Below are positions 49,889-58,158 of a stretch of DNA of 64,000 nucleotides, piece after piece. The position numbers and the translations under genes are program-made. Every line of letters begins with the position of its first letter. Position 1 is the first letter of the stretch. Under the pieces are notes generated by a model that made no database searches, was not told the origin of the DNA, and was given only the letters and a program-made list of their open reading frames with translations. Origin of the DNA: Io17-Chloro-G2 sp034428715 (GTDB taxonomy: Bacteria > Chloroflexota > Dehalococcoidia > Lucifugimonadales > UBA3495); assembly GCA_034428715.1 (NCBI GenBank), contig DAOUHE010000290.1, forward strand, positions 1-64,000. The letters are read 5' to 3'.

Positions 49889-51475
49889 ATGACCCAAACG
49901 GGGCTGCTGATCATCGCTGCCGGCTTGATTCTTATATCTGTCGTTGCCATCCCCGCGGTCAGCCACTACATACGGAACTATCGGAGTTCCGTTTTAAAGA
50001 TAACCCAGAGCGCCAACTACAAGTGGTGGGTGTTTTCTACGGTCGCGACGGGCACATTCATGTCGGTGGTGGGCCACGGCAGCATCCTGATCGCTTTACC
50101 CACCATCGCCAGGCACTTCGATGCCGGCTTGACCACGGTGTTGTGGATTGCCATCAGCGAGACCCTTGCTGTCTCCTCATTACTTTTACCTATGGGCCGG
50201 GTATCGGACATTCTGGGCCGGAAGCAGGTGTACATCACTGGATACACTGTGTTCATTCTTGCTTCCGCCATGGCGGGTTTTTCCACAAGCTTGACCATGC
50301 TGCTGACTGCCCGGGTGATCCAGGGCATCGGTTCAGCCATGGTTCAAGCAAACGGTCAGGCCATGGTTCTCTCGGTGTTTCCGGCGGCCGAGAGAGGGAA
50401 AGCTCTTGGGACCCAGTTCAGCGTGTTGGGCGTGGGGTCGATGAGCGGCATGGTATTGGGTGGTTTACTGGTGAGCACTCTGGGTTGGCGCTTCGTCTTT
50501 CTCATCAACCTCCCGGTGGGTATCATCGCCGTCTTCGCCGCTACGATCATCTTGGACAAAAGCCGGTTTCTCCAGGATACCCAGGGAGGCCGGCGCCCAT
50601 CGTTCGACTGGCTCGGTTCGTTACTGAGCGCCGGTGCGCTGTTGACGGTCCTTTTAGCCATGACCTTTGGCAATCGGATCGGTTGGGGGTCAACTCCGGT
50701 CGTGGCGGGCCTGGCCGCTTTTATGATCCTCCTGGCCGGCTTCATCTGGTGGGAGTTGCGCACGCCGGCGCCGATGTTGGACCTACGCCTATTCCGGCAA
50801 AAGCTGCTGGCCATGGGGATCGCGGCCGGCTGGCTATCCTTCCTGGGTAGCTCCGGAGTAAGGTTTCTGATGGCCATCTACTTGCAGAGCGTGCTGGGGT
50901 ATAGCCCCCGTGACGCCGGCTTGATCACGCTTCCAATGGCTATCGCCATGACCTTCGTGGGCCCTTTTGCCGGGCGCCTCTCGGACCGGTTCGGTTGGCA
51001 AAAATTCAACGTTGGTGGTTCGGCCGTAGCTGCCCTTGCCCTGTTTCTCCTCGCGTTCAGCCTCACCGATTCATCCCCCGTAAAACTGATAATCCCGCTT
51101 TTGGTTCTTCAGAGTGTGGGTACCGGGCTATTCGGTTCGCCCAACAACAGCTCCATTCTCAGCACTGTGGAGAGGTCCAGATATGGGATCGTATCGGCGC
51201 TGACCTCGCTGACCCGGAACTCGGCCAATGTCACCAGCAACGCCTTTGCGACGGCCATCGTAGTTTCAACGATGGCCTCTCTGGGCGCTGAGGCTAGCTT
51301 GGGGGCGGTATCCGGCGACCCGCAAGCATTTGTTTCGGGTCTAAACCGGGCATTCATGGCCGCGGGATTGGCGGTGGTGGTGGCGATGGTCATATCCGTC
51401 CTGAAAGGCGACCGGGCTAAGGAATCACCAGATCCGGCCACCCAACCGGCGGCAAGAGCAACGCATTCAGGCTGA
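49889..51475 (+). CDS. DHA2-family (EmrB-like) MFS exporter
   Basis: This 528-residue transporter belongs to the 14-span DHA2 drug:H+ antiporter family of the major facilitator superfamily. About fourteen hydrophobic segments are visible. Motif A is seen as GRVSDILGRKQVYITG, and motif C-like GLAAFMILLAGFIWWELRT and similar stretches follow. It is expected to pump drugs, lipids or metabolites out. It starts directly after the EmrA-like gene with a shared transcript. The N-terminus has an extra hydrophobic segment (about 3-25). Confidence 0.88.
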   Translation: MTQTGLLIIAAGLILISVVAIPAVSHYIRNYRSSVLKITQSANYKWWVFSTVATGTFMSVVGHGSILIALPTIARHFDAGLTTVLWIAISETLAVSSLLLPMGRVSDILGRKQVYITGYTVFILASAMAGFSTSLTMLLTARVIQGIGSAMVQANGQAMVLSVFPAAERGKALGTQFSVLGVGSMSGMVLGGLLVSTLGWRFVFLINLPVGIIAVFAATIILDKSRFLQDTQGGRRPSFDWLGSLLSAGALLTVLLAMTFGNRIGWGSTPVVAGLAAFMILLAGFIWWELRTPAPMLDLRLFRQKLLAMGIAAGWLSFLGSSGVRFLMAIYLQSVLGYSPRDAGLITLPMAIAMTFVGPFAGRLSDRFGWQKFNVGGSAVAALALFLLAFSLTDSSPVKLIIPLLVLQSVGTGLFGSPNNSSILSTVERSRYGIVSALTSLTRNSANVTSNAFATAIVVSTMASLGAEASLGAVSGDPQAFVSGLNRAFMAAGLAVVVAMVISVLKGDRAKESPDPATQPAARATHSG

Positions 51476-51709
51476 GTCAGCCAACACTCGATGAAGCCAG
51501 AAACCTAATGTTGCGCCTCCGGAATCACCGTTGCACACATCCTCCGGCTCCTGGGCCCAGCGCGCGTAATCTCCGTGTTTCGCTGGGCACATGGTTGAAC
51601 TATTCATCACCGTATATCCATCAACTCGTGCTCATCATCAACCGGCCCAACTATCGCATTGTGTCGATGGACCGGCAGTAACGGGCAGAGCATGGGCAGA
51701 GGGCATCCC

Positions 51710-52546
51710 CTATTCCAGAATCACGTTGTCGATAAGCCTGGTGCGGCCCATCCTCACCGCCACCGACACCATGGCCCGGACCTGGACCAGATCTAATTCT
51801 TCCAAACTCTCCGCGTCGGCCACGCTGGCGTAATCGATGCTATCCACCAAGGGTTCCGCTTCCAACACCGCCTTTATTTCCCTGCGGAGCCTCTCCCCAT
51901 CGCTGACGCCGTTGTTCCAAAGTTCTTCGGCCCGGCGAAGCGCCCGGTACACCACCGGCGCCGCCTCACGCTGGCTTGGCGTTAGGTAGGCGTTGCGGCT
52001 GCTTTGCGCCAGCCCGTCGGGGTCGCGCACCGTGGGCACCGCCACGATCTCCAATCCCAGGTTCAGGTCCAGCGTCAAACGGCGAATCACCGCCAGTTGC
52101 TGGCCGTCCTTTTGGCCAAAATAAGCCCGTTCGGAGCGCGTCAGACCAAACAGTTTGGTAACCACCGTGGCCACACCGCGGAAGTGGCCGGGCCGGTGGG
52201 CGCCTTCCAGCCGGTCTCCCAGGACGCCAACATCCACCCAGGTGTCAAAGCCCGGCGGGTAGATCTCCTCCACCACCGGGGCAAACACCAGGTCCACTCC
52301 ATGTTGATGAAACAATTCCAGGTCCCTTTCCCGGTCTCTGGGGTATGCCGCCAGGTCTTCCTGGGGTCCGAATTGGGTTGGATTCACGAATATGGTGGCC
52401 ACCACGGTCTGGTTCTCCAGCCGGGCCCTTTTGACCAATGCCATATGGCCGTCGTGAAGGGCCCCCATGGTAGGCACCAGACCCAAGGGGCGGGAAGAGC
52501 CGGCACATGCCTCGGATATTTCCCGGGCCGTCTCTATAACCAGCAT
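51710..52546 (-). CDS. panC: Pantothenate synthetase
   Basis: PanC joins pantoate and beta-alanine to make pantothenate, using ATP. The 278-residue protein has VPTMGALHDGHMALVKRARL (24-43) with the HxGH nucleotide-binding motif, TIFVNPTQFGPQEDLAAYPR and the KMSKS-like VRDPDGLAQSSRNAYL (about 185-200). It is the last gene of the peptidase-DUF2520-panB-panC run on the minus strand, 48 bases after panB. Confidence 0.95.
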   Translation of the reverse strand: MLVIETAREISEACAGSSRPLGLVPTMGALHDGHMALVKRARLENQTVVATIFVNPTQFGPQEDLAAYPRDRERDLELFHQHGVDLVFAPVVEEIYPPGFDTWVDVGVLGDRLEGAHRPGHFRGVATVVTKLFGLTRSERAYFGQKDGQQLAVIRRLTLDLNLGLEIVAVPTVRDPDGLAQSSRNAYLTPSQREAAPVVYRALRRAEELWNNGVSDGERLRREIKAVLEAEPLVDSIDYASVADAESLEELDLVQVRAMVSVAVRMGRTRLIDNVILE

Positions 52547-52594
52547 AGTCTAAACATCAAGCGGATCGGCGTAAATTCCGGCTACCGGGCTCCG

Positions 52595-53434
52595 CTAAGA
52601 ACCGGCCGCCATGCCTTCCAACAGGGCCTCGTCCATTTTGAAACTCTCTTTGGCCGAGGGGAAGGAGCCTTCCCGCACCTCATCGGCGTAACGAGATAGG
52701 GCGTCTGACATCACTTCGGCCAGATGGGCGTATTGCCTGGCGTGTTTGGGGACGAAGTCGGTGAATAACCCAAGCATGTCGTGAATCACCTGGACCTGTC
52801 CGTCGCAACCCGCTCCTGCCCCGATGCCGATGGTGGGAATGGTCAATCTGTTGGATATGACACAGGCTAGTGGAGCGGGAACCATCTCCAATACCACGGC
52901 GAAAGCCCCTGCCTGTTCCAGAGCCAGGGCATCTTTCAATAGCTGCTCCGCCTCCTCACGTCCCCGGCCTTGTACCCGGTATCCGCCCAATCCGTTGACC
53001 GATTGGGGAGTGAGGCCGATGTGTCCCATCACCGGGATACCGCATTCCACGATGCGCCGTGTGGTCTCGGCCATTCGCTCACCGCCCTCCAGCTTAACCG
53101 AGGAAGCGCCTCCTTCCTGGATCAGCCGGCCGGCGTTGGCCATCGCCTGGCTTGGGTCCATGTGGTAGGTCATAAAAGGCAGGTCGGCGATAACCATGGA
53201 GCTTTTCGCCCCGCGGGTCACTGCCTTGACGTGATGCAGCATATCTTCCATGGTCACCGATACCGTGGATTCGTAACCCAAAACCACCATGCCCAGGCTA
53301 TCCCCCACCAGCAACAGGGGGATGCCAACCTGGTCAACCACCTTGGCGGTGGTGTAATCATAAGCTGTGATCATGGGTATCTTTTCACCCCTGGCTTTCA
53401 TCTCCGCCACGTCCCGGACCGTTACTTTACGCAT
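52595..53434 (-). CDS. panB: 3-methyl-2-oxobutanoate hydroxymethyltransferase
   Basis: PanB makes ketopantoate from 2-ketoisovalerate and methylene-tetrahydrofolate. The 279-residue protein has ITAYDYTTAKVVDQVGIPLL and LLVGDSLGMVVLGYESTVSV (about 20-60), the Mg2+-binding region with Asp and Ser, and later GHIGLTPQSVNGLGGYRVQG. It is in the order DUF2520-panB-panC, with 70 bases before it. Length and motifs are normal. Confidence 0.95.
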   Translation of the reverse strand: MRKVTVRDVAEMKARGEKIPMITAYDYTTAKVVDQVGIPLLLVGDSLGMVVLGYESTVSVTMEDMLHHVKAVTRGAKSSMVIADLPFMTYHMDPSQAMANAGRLIQEGGASSVKLEGGERMAETTRRIVECGIPVMGHIGLTPQSVNGLGGYRVQGRGREEAEQLLKDALALEQAGAFAVVLEMVPAPLACVISNRLTIPTIGIGAGAGCDGQVQVIHDMLGLFTDFVPKHARQYAHLAEVMSDALSRYADEVREGSFPSAKESFKMDEALLEGMAAGS

Positions 53435-53504
53435 CGTTTCGGCCTCCCCATGATGGTCTTTGATGGCTTACCTGTAGTCGCTTTCGTCCAACCGAATCTG
53501 GATA

Positions 53505-54422
53505 TCAATCCATACCGGTCTGGCGGAAGCATTCCAAAAGATCGTTGATTTCCGTGAGCTGCTGTTCACCCAGCCCCCGGGCTCTGGCAATGGGCAAAGA
53601 TTCCCTACTTAGCGCCGTATACGCCGGGATCAATTCGTTGAAGCCGCCGCTCAGGGCTTCCAGGTGCGATTTTATTGTGGCGGCGTCTCCCCTGATGGCG
53701 GGTCCGGTGGCGCTAGCAACCAGGCCGTGTTCAGCTACGTTTTCGAGCGTGGACCGGCAAAGCGGATACAAGGCCCGGACCGCTTCCTCTTGGGTGAATC
53801 CCATCCCTTCCCATAAACGGACCGCGCCATTCAAGAGGGCTGCCAGATGCCCGCAGGCCATGACACTGGCGGCGTGGTAAAGCGGACGTTGACCATCGGG
53901 AATGGTGATCGGATTGCCTCCCAGCGCCACGGCCAGGCCACGCAGGTAGCCAGGCACCCATTCATTGCCCGCCACTGCGAAGGTGACACCCCGTAGTCTG
54001 TCCACAGCCTCCGCGGGATCATTCAATCCGGCAAAGGTTTGGCAGGGATGGAACGCGCCGGTAGCCGCCCCCTGGCTGGCCGCCGGCTCCAACAATTCCT
54101 CCGAAGCAGCGCCGCAACAATGGACCACTCCTTGGCCGGGCCGCCAGATAATCTCGGAAACCAGCTGGCTGATCACCCCGTCGGGGGTGGTCACGAACAC
54201 CAGGTCTACCTGATCGCACAGATCTTGGGCCTGGCTGAACACGCAGCACCCTTCTACTCGATCCGCTGTCCATTGGGCGGATGCCGGCGTGCGGCTATAG
54301 ACTCCCGCAACCGGGTACCCGATCTGGGAAAGCGCGATGCTCAGCCCTTTTCCCAGGACTCCCAAGCCTATAAAACCGACGGTTGGATTCGATTGGTTTG
54401 GAATGTTCATGGGCGAACTCAC
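53505..54422 (-). CDS. DUF2520 Rossmann-fold protein, possible ketopantoate reductase
   Basis: The 305-residue protein has an N-terminal NADP-binding Rossmann fold (TVGFIGLGVLGKGLSIALSQ, 14-33) and a C-terminal helical dimer domain (about 150-300), the layout of the 6-phosphogluconate dehydrogenase-like family to which DUF2520 belongs. It is the gene directly before panB, where PanE would be expected, and no other reductase is in the operon. It could supply the ketopantoate reductase step, but that is an inference. I use the GTG at 54422, whose bases overlap the stop of the upstream gene (GTGA); the ATG four codons in is also possible. Confidence 0.75.
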   Translation of the reverse strand: MSSPMNIPNQSNPTVGFIGLGVLGKGLSIALSQIGYPVAGVYSRTPASAQWTADRVEGCCVFSQAQDLCDQVDLVFVTTPDGVISQLVSEIIWRPGQGVVHCCGAASEELLEPAASQGAATGAFHPCQTFAGLNDPAEAVDRLRGVTFAVAGNEWVPGYLRGLAVALGGNPITIPDGQRPLYHAASVMACGHLAALLNGAVRLWEGMGFTQEEAVRALYPLCRSTLENVAEHGLVASATGPAIRGDAATIKSHLEALSGGFNELIPAYTALSRESLPIARARGLGEQQLTEINDLLECFRQTGMD

Positions 54423-55444
54423 GAAGCAAGTTCTCGACCGGAAAGTTCTCGACCCGAAAGCTCTCGACCCGAAAGCTCTCGAATCGAAGGCAGGCCACCC
54501 AGGCCGGCCGCGGTTTCAACGGCCCTCAAAATCGCCAAGGCGGTCACCTCGACGGCGGCCGCGCCCAGCACGGTCAGGTCTACGGGCATCCCTTCATTTT
54601 TGAGATGTCCCGTAGCCATGGCGAACATGGTATCGCCGTCTCTGATGGTATGGCAGGGCCGAACGGTCAAAGCCAATCCGTCATGGCTTACTCTGGCCAT
54701 GTAGTTAGCTTCTTCTTTTGTCAGTTTGGCGTCGGTGGCGACGATCCCGATAGTGGTATTTGCCAGTTCCGCGCTTTCCGGATCTGGGTCTTGTTCCAGC
54801 AACAATGCCACCGGGTCATCGAACCCTACGCCGTCATCTCTTCTTGGTCCGGCCAACAGGCGGCCGGTCCGATGATCGGTAATCCCGCCGTAGGCGTTGA
54901 CCGCCACCACGGCGGATACGGTGGAGCCGTTGGGCAGTTTTAGGCTAGCCGATCCAATGCCCGATTTTATCGCCCGCTCCCGTCCGCCGGTTTTGGCAAC
55001 CGTTGCGCCGGTTCCCGCGCCCACGCTCCCTTCCAGCATGGGGTCAGCAACCGCGGCAAGACAGGCCCGGTAACCTTCCTCGGCGCCGGGTCGAACCTTA
55101 TGGTTTATCAAACCCAGGTCAAACAAGATCGCGCCGGACACTATGGGGACCACCGCGGGTCCCACTTCCAATCCGATCCCCTGCTCCTCAAGATAGCGGA
55201 CCACACCGCCGGCCGCGTCCAAGCCGAACGCGCTGCCGCCGCTCAGCAGGATCGCATGGACCCGTTCCACTCGGTGAACGGGCCGCAGCAGGTCAGTTTC
55301 GCGGGTGCCAGGAGAACCGCCACGTACGTCTACGCCGCCCACGGCGCCTTCGCGGCAGAGTACAACCGTGCAGCCGGTGGCGTTTGCCAGATCGGTGTAA
55401 TGGCCTGCCTGCAACCCTGTCACCGCGGTGATGGTGGGATTCAA
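54419..55444 (-). CDS. P1-family peptidase (DmpA/NylC type) with C-terminal repeats
   Basis: This 341-residue protein belongs to the P1 peptidase family, Ntn-type aminopeptidases or amidases that cut themselves to expose an N-terminal Ser or Thr. It starts TITAVTGLQAGHYTDLANAT, has VGAGTGATVAKTGG near residue 140, and LPNGSTVSAVVAVNAYG where autocleavage is expected. The TTG at 55444 has GGAG before it; longer in-frame starts overlap a terminator. The C-terminal 20 residues are RELSG-type pentapeptides encoded by a 15-bp tandem repeat. It overlaps the DUF2520 gene, so it is the first gene of the pantothenate operon. Confidence 0.82.
   Translation of the reverse strand: MNPTITAVTGLQAGHYTDLANATGCTVVLCREGAVGGVDVRGGSPGTRETDLLRPVHRVERVHAILLSGGSAFGLDAAGGVVRYLEEQGIGLEVGPAVVPIVSGAILFDLGLINHKVRPGAEEGYRACLAAVADPMLEGSVGAGTGATVAKTGGRERAIKSGIGSASLKLPNGSTVSAVVAVNAYGGITDHRTGRLLAGPRRDDGVGFDDPVALLLEQDPDPESAELANTTIGIVATDAKLTKEEANYMARVSHDGLALTVRPCHTIRDGDTMFAMATGHLKNEGMPVDLTVLGAAAVEVTALAILRAVETAAGLGGLPSIRELSGRELSGRELSGRELAS
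54428..54487 (-). repeat. Four 15-bp tandem repeats at the peptidase 3' end
   Basis: Four units similar to AAGCTCTCGACCCGA encode four RELSG-like pentapeptides that form the end of the P1 peptidase. The unit is a multiple of three, so its copy number can change without a frameshift. A comparable but unrelated repeat makes the tail of S16. Confidence 0.85.
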
Positions 55445-55474
55445 GACATCTCCAGCAGCGGGGAATGCAACATT

Positions 55475-55508
55475 AAAAAAGTAAAGCCCCACCGTCCCGG
55501 CGGGGCTT
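55475..55508 (-). terminator. Strong terminator downstream of the deiodinase-like gene
   Basis: On the minus strand AAGCCCC and CCG with one mismatch pair with CGG and GGGGCTT around a three-base loop, and TTTTTT follows at 55480-55475. A smaller GGCCGG hairpin lies just after the preceding stop (about 55640-55670). It ends transcription of the deiodinase-like gene before the pantothenate operon. Confidence 0.75.
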
Positions 55509-55680
55509 CAACGTGAAAACCACTCTGTTTTGGGGCCGTCTCGGTCAACATGGATCCCAGCGGCCATTCCGAATGAGTTGGAATGTTAAATTGTCCGGCT
55601 CGCCTCCCTTTTGGGTAGACGGCACTTATATTTTAAACGGGCCGGTTCGCGGATTCAACCCTAGCCGGCCTTGAAATCGA

Positions 55681-56418
55681 TTAAGCGGTTACTCCGACGC
55701 AGGCTTTCAGAGCTTCCTCCCATTCATCGAGGTCAAAAAAGTGGGGACCGGCTCCGCCGTGATAGGCAACCTTGCCATCGGCGTCAATGAGATACAAACG
55801 CTCCGGAGCCGCGCCATAGGCTTCGTCCACGTTGTTATCCATCTCTTCCACCAGCACTGGGACCTCGATATGAAGGTCCAGCGTGCAGGTGGCGGCAACC
55901 TCGTCCCGCTCGTCAAAACTTTGGTGTTGCCGGAACAAGATTCCCAACTCTACGTTGCTATCGGTCTGCCATCCGTCGGTGGGATGGGCTTCCTGCACAT
56001 AGACCACGAAGAATTCCACCTGGCCATTGAACTTGCGATAGATCTCGTTTATGCGATCAACCTGAGCGCGGAAGGGGGGTCAAGTGTAGCTGCCGAAGAT
56101 CAGTCCCACCGGCCGCTTGCCCGTGAAGCTGGATAGACTTACCATTTCTTCCGACCCCATCCGCTTTAGATTGAAGTCTGGTGGGACATCTCCCTCTTTG
56201 GGGCCGGTCTCGTCACGAGAGGTGGTGGCAGTTAAGGCAGACTGGACATTGGCATCCAAAGCATCCAATCGTGGGGCCAGCACCTGCTTCCTTCGGGCAA
56301 TCTGTTCACCGGGCAAAGCCTTGGCTTCGGCGCGGATCTCCTGGAGTATCTGGCGATAGCTGTCCCGCTCCTCCTGGCTAAGGCTATTCAATATGCTGTC
56401 CCGTTTCGCCTTTTCCAT
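55681..56418 (-). CDS. Deiodinase-like thioredoxin-fold selenoprotein (UGA read as selenocysteine)
   Basis: Two adjacent minus-strand frames form one gene: a single TGA (56082-56080) interrupts a continuous reading frame of 246 codons. Around it the protein reads IFGSYT-U-PPFRAQVDRINE, the active-site motif of the iodothyronine deiodinase family, with selenocysteine (U) at residue 113. Downstream, VYVQEAHPTDGW (139-150) is the second family motif, with Glu143 and His145. The fold is a thioredoxin-like domain after a helical N-terminal extension of 70 residues. No other stop or frameshift is present. A Shine-Dalgarno site AAAGGAGG precedes the ATG at 56418. Bacterial homologs often carry Cys here. 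The role is probably a thiol- or seleno-based reductase; deiodination itself is not proven. Selenocysteine genes are not in this window. Confidence 0.8.
56053..56069 (-). promoter_or_regulatory. Candidate bacterial SECIS hairpin
   Basis: On the minus strand GCGCTCA-GGT-TGATCGC forms a hairpin: three pairs (GCG/CGC), one mismatch, three pairs (TCA/TGA) and a GGU loop. The first loop G is 18 bases after the UGA codon. A three-pair upper stem, a G at the start of the loop and this spacing are what is described for bacterial SECIS elements that direct selenocysteine insertion. Confidence 0.55.
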
Positions 56419-56582
56419 TAGCCTCCTTTGTTCGCGCCCAACTTGTTTGGCCAGACTTGGATCGGCATCGATTGAGACTTAATCTCAAGCCGGGAAATTT
56501 TGCCAAGTTTAACTCTCAATTCCAGTTGCGGTCAACGCGTATTTGCCCGCCAAGACCTTCCGGCCTGGTTGTGCTCGAAGGT

Positions 56583-57131
56583 TTAAATAACCAATTCGGG
56601 CGTCATGTCCGGCGCCAATTCGACTTCGAAGGCCGCTAATATCTGACCCACCAAAAGGTAGTGGCCGATGAGTCCCGTCATGTCTATCGTGCCCTGCACG
56701 CCAAAACGGTCCACAGCCGCTTGGTATGTTTCATCGGTGATCTTGTGGTTTCGCAACAATTGCTGCGTGTAACGGACGACCAATTCTTCGTCGCCGGATA
56801 AACCCGCTGGAGCGGTGCCGTCGGCCAGGGCTTTGATGGTCGATTCCGATGCCCCAGCCTGGCGAGCCAAGCGGGCGTGAGCGGTGAACTCATACTGGGA
56901 TTTGATCTCCCTGGCGGTGGCCAGAATTACGGTTTCCTTCAACGCTTCCGGCCAATCGAAGTCGAAACGCACGTAGGTCCCGGTGTGTGCTACCCGCGCG
57001 GCCAGCTTGGGGCTGTGGAGCAAAACCCCGTAGGGACCCCTTACGCTGCCCCGGCTACCCGAAATCTCGTCAAAGAATTGCTGGTCTTCGGCCTTTAGTT
57101 GGTCCCTGGTCAGATTGTCTAGTCTAGCCAT
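56583..57131 (-). CDS. Carboxymuconolactone-decarboxylase-family protein
   Basis: This 182-residue protein belongs to the CMD/AhpD-like family of helical proteins. It has LKETVILATAREIKSQYEFT followed by AHARLARQAGAS, the helix pair with the Glu-His residues of the family. The CxxC pair that peroxidase members (AhpD) use is absent, so it is probably a decarboxylase or lactone-acting member, or a structural relative. AAGGAG precedes the ATG. It is near an SMP-30 lactonase on the same strand, suggesting a lactone-handling set, but the substrate is unknown. Confidence 0.82.
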   Translation of the reverse strand: MARLDNLTRDQLKAEDQQFFDEISGSRGSVRGPYGVLLHSPKLAARVAHTGTYVRFDFDWPEALKETVILATAREIKSQYEFTAHARLARQAGASESTIKALADGTAPAGLSGDEELVVRYTQQLLRNHKITDETYQAAVDRFGVQGTIDMTGLIGHYLLVGQILAAFEVELAPDMTPELVI

Positions 57132-57218
57132 TGAGAAATCTCCTTATTTGTCTCGGAATATTTTATCCATCTCTAACTGGAGGGAACTTGATCGGCTAAA
57201 AAGGTTGGGCCAAGACCG

Positions 57219-58124
57219 TCACGCCGCCGCAGGCACGGGCAAGCCGACGATTTTTATTTGCACGCTTCCCAGGGTATTCCGGCTGGTGAAGAACAATGTT
57301 TTCCAATCGTCGCCACCAAAGGCCACGTTGGTGGTAGCGGTCTGGCCGTGTTCTATAGTTCCCAGGTGCTTGCCCGCCGGGTCGATGATCCAGACGCCGC
57401 CGGACCCGCCGCAGTAAACGTTTCCTTCCACATCCACCTTCATGCCGTCGGGGACGCCCGGTTGGCTGCCGCTGAGGTCGCAAAAGATCCGGTCAGTGGC
57501 CCTGGCCAGGGTGCCGTTGGGCTGTAGATCAAAGGCGCGGATATGCCCCCGCCTCGAGTCGTTTATGTAAAGTATGCCCTCGTCAGGGGAAAAGGCCAGT
57601 CCGTTGGGAACCAAAAAGTCGTCCACCAAAAGGGTCAGCGTACCCAGGTCAGGCGTGACACGGTAAACCCCAGAAAAACTCAGGTCCCATTGCTGCTGGG
57701 GCAACGGACTGGTCCACGGATCGGTGAAGTAGATGCAACCGTCGGATTTGACGACCACATCATTGGGCCGGTTCAATTGGCGGCCCTGGTAGCTATTGGC
57801 AACCACGGTGATGCTCCCGTCGGGCTCGGTGCGGGTCACCCGGCGGGAAGCGTGCTCGCAAGCCAGCAACCTGCCCGACAGGTCACGGGTCAGCCCGTTG
57901 GCCTGGTTGGTGGGCTCCAAAAAGGTGGTCACCCCGCTTCCGGGCGCCCACTTCATCCGCCTGTTGTTGTGAATGTCGCTGAACAGCAAATACCCGCCCT
58001 CCTTCCACCATAACGGGCCTTCGGCAGGGCCGCCGGTACCACCGAACCCATTGCCTAGTTCTTCGATCGCCTGGTCTGATGACACGATCCGGTCGAGCTC
58101 TGGTTGAGTTTTTGTTATTGGCAT
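57219..58124 (-). CDS. SMP-30/gluconolactonase-family protein
   Basis: The 301-residue protein is a six-bladed beta-propeller lactonase of the SMP-30 family. Visible features are EGPLWWKEGGYLLFSDI (35-51), NGLTRDLSGRLLACEHASRR, RPNDVVVKSDGCIYFTDP with the metal-binding Asn-Asp, and SPDEGILYINDSR. These supply the Glu, Asn and Asp ligands of the central metal. It likely opens a sugar or aromatic lactone. GGAGG precedes the ATG. It lies between the CMD-like gene and an MFS transporter on the same strand, a plausible small catabolic operon. Confidence 0.88.
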   Translation of the reverse strand: MPITKTQPELDRIVSSDQAIEELGNGFGGTGGPAEGPLWWKEGGYLLFSDIHNNRRMKWAPGSGVTTFLEPTNQANGLTRDLSGRLLACEHASRRVTRTEPDGSITVVANSYQGRQLNRPNDVVVKSDGCIYFTDPWTSPLPQQQWDLSFSGVYRVTPDLGTLTLLVDDFLVPNGLAFSPDEGILYINDSRRGHIRAFDLQPNGTLARATDRIFCDLSGSQPGVPDGMKVDVEGNVYCGGSGGVWIIDPAGKHLGTIEHGQTATTNVAFGGDDWKTLFFTSRNTLGSVQIKIVGLPVPAAA

Positions 58125-58158
58125 GGTCTCCTCCTTATATATGCAGGATTGACAGAGA

